Notes under the pieces: model-generated
Told to the model about the DNA's origin: nothing
What the model saw: the letters and a program-made list of their open reading frames with translations, nothing else
The model's database searches: none
Made by a program: the position numbers and the translations under genes
DNA from: Actinidia chinensis
Lineage: Eukaryota; Streptophyta; Magnoliopsida; Ericales; Actinidiaceae
Reading direction: 5' to 3'
Assembly: GCA_009663005.1 (NCBI GenBank)
Contig: VIGQ01000427.1
Coordinates: 2,501 to 17,500 of the forward strand
Length of the DNA stretch: 15,000 nt
Part shown: positions 1 to 8,179 of the stretch, piece by piece
Position numbering within the stretch: position 1 is the stretch's first letter
How the letters are laid out: each line of letters starts with the position of its first letter

Positions 1-571
1 AGATTTAACCTTTTTTTTTTTAATCGTTTTTATTTTTTCGTTTACTTTTTTTTTTTAATCAAAATTTTTATACTATTTCGCTTTCTTTTGACAAGATAAA
101 TATGAAAATATAAAAGTTTTATTCAAATTTAGAAGAAAAAAATCTACTAAAGATAAAAAATCTAGTTAATTTAACAAGTAAAAATATTTTTCTTGTCTTT
201 AGTGATTTTTTTAAAAAAAATAGATGAGTTTTTTTATATTTTTGAATTTCTCTAGATAAGAAAAATTAAAAAATATATAATTTTTTTATTAAAAAATAAA
301 TAAAACTTACTATAAACAAAATAATACAAAAAATAAAACAGTTAAAAAACTCATAAGAAAAACTAGACCGAAAGAAAGCATAATGAATAAAAACATATTA
401 GGAAATAATGAGGTAACGGTTATTTTCCTCCAATGTCCATCATAATGGGCTTGACCGACGCACCGTTGTTCACACGTGGAATGATAACATCTTGTCGTTG
501 GATTGACGTGAGTGGGAGAGTTTGGAAATATATGGTAGAGGAAGACGCAAGGCCCCGAGGAGGATTACCAT
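1..571. other. AT-rich left flank, no gene recognised
   Basis: Positions 1 to about 410 are almost pure A/T with long A and T runs and no open frame worth calling. From about 411 to 571 the composition becomes balanced and short frames of about 70 codons are open on both strands, but I recognise no domain, splice pattern or known repeat in them. This is most simply host intergenic DNA. The change in composition near 411 could mark the edge of an older, unidentified insertion. Confidence 0.6.
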
Positions 572-574
572 TTA

Positions 575-807
575 GGCTCCGTTGGGTAATGTTAAAAGCC
601 AAGCTTTTTTTAAGCTTGCCTACTAAAAAGACCAAGGCATTTTGATTTTTTTGCTTTTGATGCTTTAATTTAGCCTAAAACTAAGCAAAAAAGCAAAATC
701 AGGCAAGCAAAAAAAGCAACTCTGATTGGCTTTTTGCTTATTTTTAAGCCAAAAACAAGGGAAAAAGCTTGAGTTGAAAAAGCTGGTTAGGTACCAAACG
801 GATAGCC
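575..807. mobile_element. Tourist-like (PIF/Harbinger) MITE, 233 bp
   Basis: The left end reads GGCTCCGTTGGGTA and the reverse complement of the right end reads GGCTATCCGTTTGGTACC, so the two ends are imperfect terminal inverted repeats differing mainly by a 2-base gap. The trinucleotide TTA lies directly outside both ends (572-574 and 808-810). A 3-bp TTA duplication with GG-starting repeats is the signature of PIF/Harbinger-type MITEs. The interior is A/T-rich, non-coding and has self-complementary stretches, for example AAGCTT on both sides of a T run at 601-617. It encodes nothing and would need a transposase supplied elsewhere. It ends 36 bp before the LTR retrotransposon and is a separate insertion. 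Confidence 0.75.
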
Positions 808-1100
808 TTATGTGGAACGTTCTGAAATAGATGACATTATCATTGTTGGGTAACAAACTAGGGTGCTGAGGAGCAACCAACAGTCAATAATTGCTCGGTC
901 TCCTCGGCACTGGACCTCGATATTTGGAAGGGCGAACTGGCACAGACGAACAGAAGTAAACGGCCAGGCGAGGCCGCTCAAACCCCTCCGGCGTGATGAT
1001 CAGAACAAGGCGATGACAGCAGGAAAATAGCTAGAGGAGAACTGTTAGAGTTGGTTGAGCGTTTTTTTTGCGTACAATTTGGTTTAATGGGGGGAAGCGG

Positions 1101-1110
1101 CCTTTTTATA
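1101..1110 (-). promoter_or_regulatory. Sense TATA box in 3' LTR
   Basis: The minus strand reads TATAAAAAGG here, about 460 bases into the LTR in its own direction, a normal place for the U3 promoter. The matching site in the other LTR (12178-12187) reads TATAAACATG, so the TATA core is kept in both. Transcription would start about 30 bases further in the minus direction, near 1070-1080, defining the U3/R border. This is inferred from sequence only. Confidence 0.55.
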
Positions 1111-1270
1111 GATGGAGTAAATGGGCCCGTGCCATGGATCACGGCGGGATCCTCGGAAGGATAAGTATGGAAGGATATATCGGAGATATAGGAGACATAA
1201 TGGAAGATTGCCCTTCTAGAGAGTATCCCGTGAGTGTTGGTGCCGTGGAGAGAAAATCTCGCAATGGGCG

Positions 1271-1277
1271 TATAAAA
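1271..1277 (+). promoter_or_regulatory. TATA-like box on the opposite strand of the 3' LTR
   Basis: TATAAAA on the plus strand, preceded by GGGCG and followed by TGGGGATC. The partner LTR has GGGTG-TATAAAT-GGAGATC at 12337-12343, so the motif is kept in both copies although the neighbourhood has diverged. If active it would drive plus-strand transcription out of the 3' LTR into antisense copy A. TATA-like words are common, so this is only a candidate. Confidence 0.3.
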
Positions 1278-1567
1278 TGGGGATCTGGTGGAGATTGATC
1301 AAGCCCAATCATTTTTACCCGCCCAAGGTGCGAGGAGGATACAACCACCAAAAAAACCCTTTGGCTCTGGGCGGAGCTTAGTGGAGATAGTTTCGAGGTT
1401 CCCATGTTGAACGTTGGACTCGTTTACCTCGGTCAAGAGAGTTGGAGATAGAGTTTGGCGTTCTAAACGTGGAGAGGGGACTCCATAGGATTGATGTCTG
1501 GAGATGTCAGTCTCTCTGAGGCGAGTGGTCCCTTGAAATAAAGGTGAATATATTTTACCCCACATCA

Positions 1568-1584
1568 GTAGCCCCCTACTCAAA
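1568..1584 (-). other. Polypurine tract (plus-strand primer)
   Basis: In the element's sense (minus strand) the sequence TTTGAGTAGGGGGCTAC runs directly into the LTR start TGATGTGGGG. A G-rich purine stretch immediately upstream of the 3' LTR is the primer for second-strand DNA synthesis in LTR retrotransposons. Its position fixes both the element's orientation and the inner edge of the 3' LTR. No equivalent tract is found beside the other LTR, where a PBS-like site stands instead. Confidence 0.8.
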
Positions 1585-1629
1585 AGCGCCGAGATGGAAA
1601 CATTGGACTTCGAAGTAGACGTACTTATC

Positions 1630-1810
1630 TTCTGCTGACCGTGCCGAATGATGGTGGGCAACCACTCGATGGAGCCCACGTGGCAAGGAGGTTTAAATGC
1701 GAACTCTGTTAGAAGCGTCCCCGCATCTCAACCGTCATTCTGAGTAGATCTGAAAACCGTTGATTACCTCATATAAAGGGGCTCCTTGTCCTTCGGCACT
1801 GTTCGACCTC
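1630..1810 (+). promoter_or_regulatory. Promoter-like block of antisense copy A (G-box, TATA)
   Basis: The plus strand holds a G-box core CACGTG at 1677-1682 in the context GGAGCCCACGTGGC, followed about 90 bases later by TATAAAGGGGC at 1772-1782. The sequence around the G-box, from GCTGACC through AATGATGGT to AAATGC, is recognisably repeated at about 3413-3515 upstream of copy B. The repeat of a whole promoter-like block ahead of each antisense gene argues that the gene pair arose by duplication with its control region. The block lies directly inside the polypurine tract. Confidence 0.5.
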
Positions 1811-1827
1811 ACTATGTACTACTGAAC

Positions 1828-2950
1828 ATGCATTCGCGATCGTACACCACCCTCTAGGACGCTTCGTGTAAAGCAGTAATCTGGCTATGTTACGAGACTC
1901 AAGCTCAATGATCTCGCCAGGTCGTGGGCTAAAAGGCCGCCACCTCTGCTGCGAAGGGTGTTGTTATCTCGGAAGGGTCAGAGACTACATCCGGCAAAAG
2001 GCTTGGATGATGGGGTCTAAGGAAAGTAGGTCGCCCAATTTCCCGAGTCAAAAGAAGGCAAGAATCGATACTGGCACGTCTGAAGCTCCAGCCGAGGGCC
2101 GCCCGGATTCAGGAATGGGTAGTTCGGTGCAAACGAACTCTTGGCGAAGCGGTGGGGCCCACAAGCTTCCGTGATGGCCAGAAGTGACGGCCACAGCTGA
2201 AAAGTTCTGGCCGGGTGATTACTCCCGGCGGACAAGGAGAGGGGATAGGCTCACCTTCGATCAGGTGGGGACCAAATTTCTCATGTGCTCGGCCAGGTAT
2301 TTGTTTTCCTTAAAGGTGTGGTCAATTCAGATTCAGTGCTTGTAATTTTGATTCATGTTTGTAGCAGGAGTTATTAGGATCTTCTCTCGCCATATAAGCA
2401 GTAGGGGATTTCGCGAGTGCACCCTCAAACCAAAAGGCTGTTGACTGAATCTGCCGAGAGGGAACTGGTTCGAGCGCAAAATAGGGCCCATGAATTAGAG
2501 GGTTGCCTTGCTGAGGAGAAGGCGAAGGGAAGAAGCTCACAGAGGACGTGATGCCAGAGACAAGAGTCATCGCGAAGTTAGAGGCGAGGAGTTCTCGAGC
2601 TGGAAAAGAGGAGGTCTGTCACGCCACGGCAGGATCATCGCCGACGTTCAAAGAGTCGGATGCTTTTTAGAAGCTGTGAGGGGATCGGCATCCTCTTAGT
2701 TCGGTGATGGCTTGAATTTGCACAGAGGCAGCTCGGCGACACCAGTATCCTGACCTCGGCGTCGACCTGAAGGACGTCGAGATGGACCATGAATTCCTCG
2801 CCAAAGAGGAGGCCGACGCCGAGGAAAAGAGCGGCAGAAGGGCAGCCGGGGTTAGAGGGGCGGGTTGGGAAGCTTTGTTGTTCAAGGTTCTCCCTTTTGA
2901 TTATTTTTTATGTTTTTGTTTATGTATCGTGATCTTCAAGGATAAATAAA
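1828..2950 (+). pseudogene. Antisense ORF copy A: C-terminal half of the Tat extra protein
   Basis: This plus-strand gene remnant is antisense to gag-pol. After a short 5' part (start uncertain; ATG at 1828-1830) comes a polar linker (SPNFPSQKKARIDTG near 2032-2076), then a splice-like gap 2297-2367, then a clear coiled-coil stretch beginning KRLLTESAERELVRAQ at about 2436, then FKESDAF near 2650 and a C-terminus with DVEMDHEFLAKEEADAEEK near 2775-2830. The last part matches the end of copy B (both have a ...FA/CQRQL... stretch, a Leu/Gly-rich patch and an acidic tail). The N-terminal gypsy-type transposon domain of copy B is not seen here, so the copy is internally deleted. Stops and frame changes break it. 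AATAAA lies at 2945-2950. The function of this protein family is unknown. Confidence 0.6.
2297..2367 (+). other. Putative intron in copy A
   Basis: GGCCAG is followed by GTATTTG at 2297, and a T-rich stretch ending TTTGTAGCAG closes at 2367, giving a 71-bp intron with GT-AG ends. The exon side resembles that of the intron at 5431-5494 in copy B, where GGTCAG is followed by GTAATTTG and the acceptor is TACTGGCAG. The matching position in both copies supports a real intron. The coiled-coil frame opens soon after the acceptor. Confidence 0.5.
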
Positions 2951-2959
2951 AGTTGATTC

Positions 2960-3400
2960 GCTTTCCAACTTGTCGTTTTTTTTATTTTTGGACTTGATAC
3001 TTTGGCGTGATTGCGTTCATCTTATTGTCAATAGTCATGGTTAAAAACGGGCGCGTCCAAACGTTCCACACCCTAAACGATATAAGCTCCTGGGCGACTA
3101 GATATACGTCGGAGATGAGATCGTCGAACTGGCGATGAATCCTTTGTCAGAAAAGAAGGTGCGTTTATCATTATGGCGACAAAGTCGGTATGTAATGGGA
3201 TCAAGGTTCCTCAAGTCGCTTTGTAACGACAAGCGATCTAGACCTCGTACCCCTTAGGCAAACTTTGGGCGAAGCCAAATAGCTTTCGCGCAATAAGGGG
3301 TAATCGGATATCGGGGTTAAGATATGTACAATTTAATGCGCGATAGGCGACGGTAGGCATCAATCATAGATGGTTTTCTGATCAGGACTCACGGAAGGTT
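2960..3400. other. Spacer after copy A with dispersed GGCGA motifs
   Basis: No coding similarity is seen on either strand. GGCGA recurs at 3093, 3131, 3175, 3268 and 3346. A similar scatter of the same pentamer fills the spacer after copy B (6110-6285), which supports the view that gene plus downstream spacer were duplicated together. The remainder looks like decayed non-coding retrotransposon sequence. Confidence 0.5.
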
Positions 3401-3412
3401 CGCATGACCAAC

Positions 3413-3800
3413 GCTGACGTGTTTGTGCAATGATGGTCTAGCCAGGGTGGAACGTCAACGGACTCACTCCAGGAGCCACGTGGTGACGGGAAATTAGGAA
3501 ATTAAATGCAGAATAGGTTGAGTCGGCGAGAAATGGGACCGAGGAAACTGGTTTTAATGGTGGGAACGGCGGTTTTTACTTCCTCGGAAATCGGAACGTC
3601 GCGTGATTCTGGGCCGTTGGGCAGATCGATCACAGCCCTCCTCGGTATTTCTAAAATGGGGTTAACCTATTCATTCGCACATTCGTGCTGTCGAAGTGCT
3701 GCTCTGTTTTTGAACTGCACATCGCCGCGTAAACAGGTTCGACTGTCCCGTTTATGTTCTCCAAGAACAACCTAGGAGCGCGAAGAATCTGAGCAACCTG
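3413..3800 (+). promoter_or_regulatory. Promoter-like block of antisense copy B (G-box)
   Basis: A G-box CACGTG at 3477-3482 sits in GGAGCCACGTGGT, within sequence that resembles 1640-1700 upstream of copy A. The TATA equivalent is weak: CTAAAATGGGGTT at 3651-3663 lines up with TATAAAGGGGC of copy A. The G-box to TATA distance is about 80 bases longer than in copy A, so the block has gained sequence or copy A has lost some. The leader to the ATG at 3896 would be roughly 200 bases. Confidence 0.45.
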
Positions 3801-4695
3801 CCTTCTTGGATATCCGATAATCTAGGGGCGAAGTATTATATCGACGAAACGAGCCAGTCTCCCCTCGTTTCCACCAATACCACCAAATTCCCAAGATGGA
3901 TACCTCGAGGGAGTCTTACTAAGGAGGGTAACGTCATGTCCAAGCCTGAACTGGACAAGCTCGGACCTACCTATTCATTTCCTCAGGGTAAGACTTCGGA
4001 TTCCTTAGGGATGGGAAATACTTTTATCAGCCCGCCAAGGAGGTGGCATTTACGAAGCCGCTTTTCTGGCCGGCTTAGGCTTCCCATTCATCGACCATTA
4101 GGTAAATTTTGATTCATTACAAAAGATCTGCCCTGCATAGTATCCCCCAACGCACAGGGAGATCAGTCATCTGCTCGAATGGGATCTGGAGCCACTTCAA
4201 GCGTTCACATGTTCCTGTGACGAATTCAGGTGCTTATACTCCCCAGGCCCTTAAAACCGATTCGGGGTGCGTATTACTTCAAGGCGAGGCCTGGAAGAAC
4301 TTGCTCCGAGGATCTCCGAGCAACGTAAAGGGGTGGGAAGACGAGTTCTTTTTGCCCGGGGACGAGGGGAGTTCCTTCGGGCACGGCGCCAGCGATAATA
4401 CACGAGTTCCCAGCTATTGGGTGACGCCAGGTTTAGGTCCTACTTTTGTTTTTGTTTGCCAAGTTCATTAATTGTCGCCTGATCATGCGATTTCAGGGAA
4501 AAGCTGCACAGTTACCAACTTGTCCAGAGGTAGGTTGACGCAAGGGACGGAGACGGTCCTCGGGAAGATAGAGCCCGGAGGCTACTTCGAGGTTCGAAGG
4601 TTATGGGTTCGGTGGCCTTCAAGAAGAAACACTTTGCGGTTGGTTGACGGCGCTCTCTTGATCAGGGCGGAGACAACACGATCTCGGGCGATGGG

Positions 4696-4993
4696 GTGAG
4701 TTCGTTACTCGCCAAAATTCAAGTTTGAATTACCTGGGGTCATTAGAGAGTATCGGAGGGGCAATTAGGAGAGCCCATCTGAGTATACCGAGGGAATGAA
4801 AACCCTTCTAAAGTGGCTTGGGGGAAGGTAAAGGACCCGTTACGACTCTTTATCTGGGACGTCCGGCTCCAGTTCGGATTAGGGTCGGATTCCATTTCGG
4901 ATTCCGCAACTGCCCTCCGAGCTCAATCTAATGTTTATTCTAGAAACCAATTATTTACGGTTTTCTTCCTTATCTGACATATACCATGTGCAG
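4696..4993 (+). other. Putative intron in copy B
   Basis: GATGG is followed by GTGAGTTCG at 4696, and an acceptor TACCATGTGCAG closes at 4993 after a T-rich run (TTTTCTTCCTTATC near 4961). The interior is poorer in coding signal than its neighbours, and the basic linker exon begins right after the acceptor. A further, less certain intron may end at the TTTCAG at 4491-4496. Evidence is from splice-site shape only. Confidence 0.4.
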
Positions 4994-5430
4994 CTATGTC
5001 GGCTTAAAGTGGTGGCCTCGTATGTGTGAAAAAACCGGGGGGGTAAGGCAAGGCCGAGAAGGACGACGAAGGCGACGACAAGACAAGTCTCCACCAAAGG
5101 AGCGTCATTGGGGGGAGAAAAGTAAGCGGAAAGAAAGGCGTCCCCGAATCAAAATAGCGAGCCGGACTCTTCGAAGGAGAAAGAAGCCGCGCCGCCCCAG
5201 CGCCTAAAGATTCAAGCTCCACCCGGGGCGATACAATACCAGGGGGCGTGCTTTGACTGAGGCGGGGACCTCTTCCCCTGGGGGCGGATTATAGGGATCC
5301 GAATCGATGTCGGATGCTTCGGTGGCTCGGAGGTTGCTTACAGGGGTGATGATTCCGGCTTCGAAAAGAAAGAGGGTTGACCAATATCGGAGAATTGAAT
5401 GGTCGCCAAGTCTTTCCACGCATTGGTCAG

Positions 5431-5494
5431 GTAATTTGTGAAAAATCTTGGTGTTGTTTCTTTTGACCAAATACGTGAGGCCTTATACTGGCAG
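5431..5494 (+). other. Putative intron in copy B shared with copy A
   Basis: GGTCAG is followed by GTAATTTGTG at 5431, and the T-rich stretch GTTTCTTTTGACC precedes the acceptor TACTGGCAG ending at 5494, giving a 64-bp intron. It sits in the same place as the 71-bp intron 2297-2367 of copy A. The 26 bases before the two donor sites are alignable, with about half identical and several of the differences transitions. Confidence 0.5.
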
Positions 5495-5980
5495 GTGGTC
5501 GTGTTCGCCTATTATCTTGCCCTCCCAGCAAGGAGCATCTCAATGACATAGAATTCCATATGGCTCGCGCGGATTCGACGATCTTGAATTGGTTATTAAG
5601 CTCAAAAGCAGGCCGTTTAAGGCGGAGAATCGGCTGGCCGAGTTAGTGAGGACGGGTCAAAGCCCGGGCCACCGAGGTGGATGATCGGAAGGCCACCGTG
5701 CGGAAACTCACCATAACTGGCGAAGGGCCAAGGTAGCTAAGCCATCGAGGAAACTTCAAAAGCCTCGGGAGGAATTCAAGGCAACGATTACAGATAGACT
5801 TCTGCTGCAACATACTTTAATGATTGGCTTTGAGTTCTGCAAGAGGCAGCTCCTAATCAATTCCCAACCTCGGCGTCGCGAGTTGAATATGGCGATGGAC
5901 CAAGTTTCGCCGAGGAAGAGGATGGCGATTGAATGAAAGAAGGAGAAGATTCATTGTGGCAGGAGGTGCCTCCTGAGTAT

Positions 5981-6345
5981 AATAAAATAATTTTTTTTTT
6001 AAAGATGTAATTTTGTCCAGATGAATGAAAAAATATCTTCGTTCTCGTTTTTTGTTGTGTTAATGGGATCAGGAGTAATGGTTTGAAATCTCAATAACTG
6101 AAATAATATGGCGACTTAAATAATGGGCGATTTCATTTTGTTTTGGATTGGCGAATCTCCAATATGGCGATCATCGATATAGGGATCATAATAGGGACAT
6201 AGGCATGGGCCGACCATAATTAGGCGACATCAACACTGGCGGATAGTAATAGTTCGTATAAAAGACGATTCTAAATCATAGGCGAATCGTAACAAATTCC
6301 AAATAATAAATTTATTAGGCTAGAATGAGAATTCTCATGACTTAC
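5981..6345. other. Convergent spacer: poly(A) signal of copy B and GGCGA cluster
   Basis: AATAAAATAA at 5981-5990 and a long T run form the likely 3' end of copy B. The remaining sequence up to the end of pol at 6346 is non-coding. It carries GGCGA at 6110, 6126, 6150, 6166, 6223 and 6281, with a related GGCGG at 6238. Copy B (plus) and pol (minus) point toward each other across this spacer. An AGGAGG/CCTCCT hairpin lies just before it at 5961-5974. Confidence 0.55.
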
Positions 6346-7570
6346 TCAGTGAGAGTACTGTTTCAAATGCTCGGCATCTCCAGGGATGTGAAAGTGCTTT
6401 TCCGTCTGGGTCTTCTAACCGTAAGTCCCTAGTCGGGAGACTTTGACGAACTTTGTAAGGACCTTCCCACGTTGGCCGAGCTTTTCCGAATTTGGTTCTT
6501 TAGTTGACAAGGTTCTTTCCGCGCAAGACCAGGTCGCCCGGAAGGAATTGAACGATGTCTGACGCTTTGATTAAGTATTTGGCGCAGGGCACTGTAAGCA
6601 TTGACGTAGATCGGCGTTCTCTCTTTTTTTCCGCCAAGGAGGTCCAGGTTGCCTCTTGAGCTCTAGCCTCATTGATCTTTGTCGAAATCGAAACCCTGAA
6701 GCGGGCATAACCTATTTCCCCGGTTATGACTGATCGGTTCCGAAGACCATGGAAATGGAGTTCACCCGTTAGGAATTCGGCTAGTAGTATGATAAGCCCA
6801 AAGAATTGACTGGCAAATTTCCGCCCACCACTTTTGACACTGTCTAGCCTGCCTTCAAATGTCCTGAGGATGGTTACGATTGGTTATTTCAACTGCCCAT
6901 TAGCTGAGGAGAAGGGGCGAGGAGAAATGATGAAGATGGCGAGATCGAATAGAATAAACCTGAAAACTGTCGTTGTCCAAACTGTTCTTGCCGTTATCTG
7001 AGATGAGAACCTTTGGGAATCTGAACCTGCAAAAAACGAGGTGCGTCCCATACGACAGTCCTGGGTATTTTTCTCAGTAATCTTGGCGAGAGGTTGAGCT
7101 TCTATCAATTTAAGTGAACTAATCTATGGCCGACGACGATTTTAAAAAACTTTCCTTTGCAAAGGAGCTTGCGTAGGGGTCCCAGAATGTCTATCCACCA
7201 CTAGGCGATATGGCCGGGGCTGGACATCGGTACATCTCGGTGTGAGGGAGATGAGATGACGGGGGGGCAAACTCGGGCATTTTGTCGCATCTCTTGATAT
7301 ACGCATGCCGCATCCGGTCTATGGTTGGCCACAAAAATATCCTTGGCGAATAGTTTCTTTGCAATGACCTTGCTCCGGAGTGATAGTGTTTTCCGTTATT
7401 ACCTTCGTTTGTGTATTTCTCGTAGAACGTAATCTGCCTCTTCTGGTCGGAGGACATCTCAAGCGTGGTCCTGAAAAAGACCTTTTGACAGCTTGCCCTT
7501 GAAAATGCAAACTTGCGGAATCTGTATTCCTGATGGCGGCGAGCTTGGAGCTTTATCTTTGGCAAGATCC
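6346..7570 (-). pseudogene. Integrase domain of pol
   Basis: Integrase inserts the element's cDNA into chromosomes. On the minus strand, remnants of the zinc-binding HHCC region lie at about 7430-7280 (a CDKMPEFAPP stretch corresponds to the usual CDKCQ-FAP). The catalytic core follows. The first Asp is in WWIDILGP (codon 7189-7191). IEAQPLAKITEKNTQD lies near 7105-7060. The second Asp is in VLISDNGK (6989-7012). The Glu follows ANGQ (codon 6888-6890) but only in a shifted frame. The C-terminal part has LEDPDGKALSHPW near 6420-6385 and EHLKQY before the TGA at 6346-6348, the usual end of pol in this group. Multiple frameshifts make it inactive as read. The Asp, Asp and Glu codons can all be found, which suggests fairly recent decay or sequence errors. 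Confidence 0.88.
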
Positions 7571-7699
7571 CTTTCTGGGAGATAGGACAATAATTCGTCC
7601 ATCACGTCGGGATTTCTTTCGTTTGGAAGGATTTGGTTGGCGATAACCCGAAGCTGGGTTAGTTAGAAATTCCAGAGGTATGCACCTGTCAGAATGAAC

Positions 7700-8110
7700 T
7701 CAAAAAGTTGACGCCAATAGCCAAGGCATCTGCCTTTTATTATCTTCTCGGGAAATCTGGTGGATCTTAAATGACTGATCTTAGCGGACATAGCCTTACC
7801 TCGCCCAAATTAAGCTATCATTCTCGAGTCCTTGCGAGGGTAGTCTCATTGGACTTGGTATTTACACCAGGTGTGAGTCACTGAAGGCATTCCAAGATTG
7901 TGCTCCAACTCTGTGGCTACTCTAGTCGACGAGGAGGCTTCGTACTCGGCTTCATTGTTGGTGGCTCGAAACCCCATTCTTATGGAAGTAATCCATCTGT
8001 TCGCCCGATGGAGCTCGTATGACGAGTCCTCGCACCGCAACCGTTGGCTGGTTAGAAGCGTCATCAACGAACAATATCAGTGGGCGGGTCTTTTTCTGAT
8101 GGTTGGTTCT
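7700..8110 (-). pseudogene. Second (archaeal-type) RNase H domain of pol
   Basis: Read on the minus strand, FVDDASN (about 8075-8050) carries the first catalytic Asp region, followed by GLVIRAPSGEQMDYF and then GFRATNNEAEYEA at about 7975-7937, with the catalytic Glu inside the NNEAEYEA motif. KADAL-like coding near 7735-7720 corresponds to the last catalytic Asp region (N-K-ADALA). This type of RNase H, placed between the RT-linked RNase H and integrase, is known from Tat-lineage plant elements. It would degrade the RNA strand of the RNA-DNA hybrid. The stretch between the Glu motif and the last Asp is frameshifted. Confidence 0.85.
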
Positions 8111-8179
8111 TGAAGATTCCCGTGCACAAGAGGAGTCGGCCTCTGGTGAGTGTCTTCATGGGTGGATTCGCGAGAAATC

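Larger units (their letters stand above)
844..1567 (-). repeat. 3' LTR of the retrotransposon
   Basis: This 724-bp repeat aligns along its whole length with 11921-12624. Well-kept blocks include GCTCGGTCTCCTCGGCACT near 893, the GGAGATATAGGAGACATAAT block near 1182, and TTTTACCCCACATCA at the end. In the element's sense it begins TGATGTGGGGT (at 1567) and ends near 844 with CA. The boundary at 1567 is firm because the polypurine tract abuts it. The boundary at 844 is inferred from where similarity to the other LTR stops. It differs from its partner by many one-base indels and substitutions. Confidence 0.92.
3896..5932 (+). pseudogene. Antisense ORF copy B: putative gypsy-type transposon protein (PF04195-like)
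   Basis: This plus-strand gene is antisense to gag-pol. The ATG at 3896-3898 has a good context (AAGATGGA). The first exon (about 3896-4440) matches the 'putative gypsy type transposon' domain of plant Tat elements: IYEAAFLAGL near 4045-4075 leads into a proline-containing segment, and a YYFKARPG stretch near 4272 continues after a frame change as SPSNVKGWEDEFF and then a PAIIHEFPA stretch. A short gap near 4446-4496, a likely intron 4696-4993 and another 5431-5494 separate the later exons. A lysine/arginine-rich linker follows (about 5040-5205). The last exon ends with FEFCKRQL near 5830 and an acidic FAEEEDGD before the TGA at 5930-5932. Several frameshifts make it a pseudogene as read. AATAAA is at 5981-5986. 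The role of this protein is unknown; it is carried by the element but is not part of gag-pol. Confidence 0.72.

Noticed and set aside
420..645. Overlapping frames of about 70 codons on both strands in the left flank
   Set aside because: Neither shows a recognisable domain, and the plus-strand one runs into the MITE.
1139..1679. Open frames across the 3' LTR on both strands
   Set aside because: They lie in LTR non-coding sequence, are not kept in frame in the other LTR, and show no domain.
4986..5207. Arg/Lys-rich frame as an independent basic protein
   Set aside because: It is better explained as the basic linker exon of antisense copy B, beginning after the acceptor at 4993.
5961..5974. 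AGGAGG/CCTCCT hairpin as a terminator
   Set aside because: Intrinsic terminators are bacterial; in plant DNA this is only a short palindrome near the likely poly(A) site.
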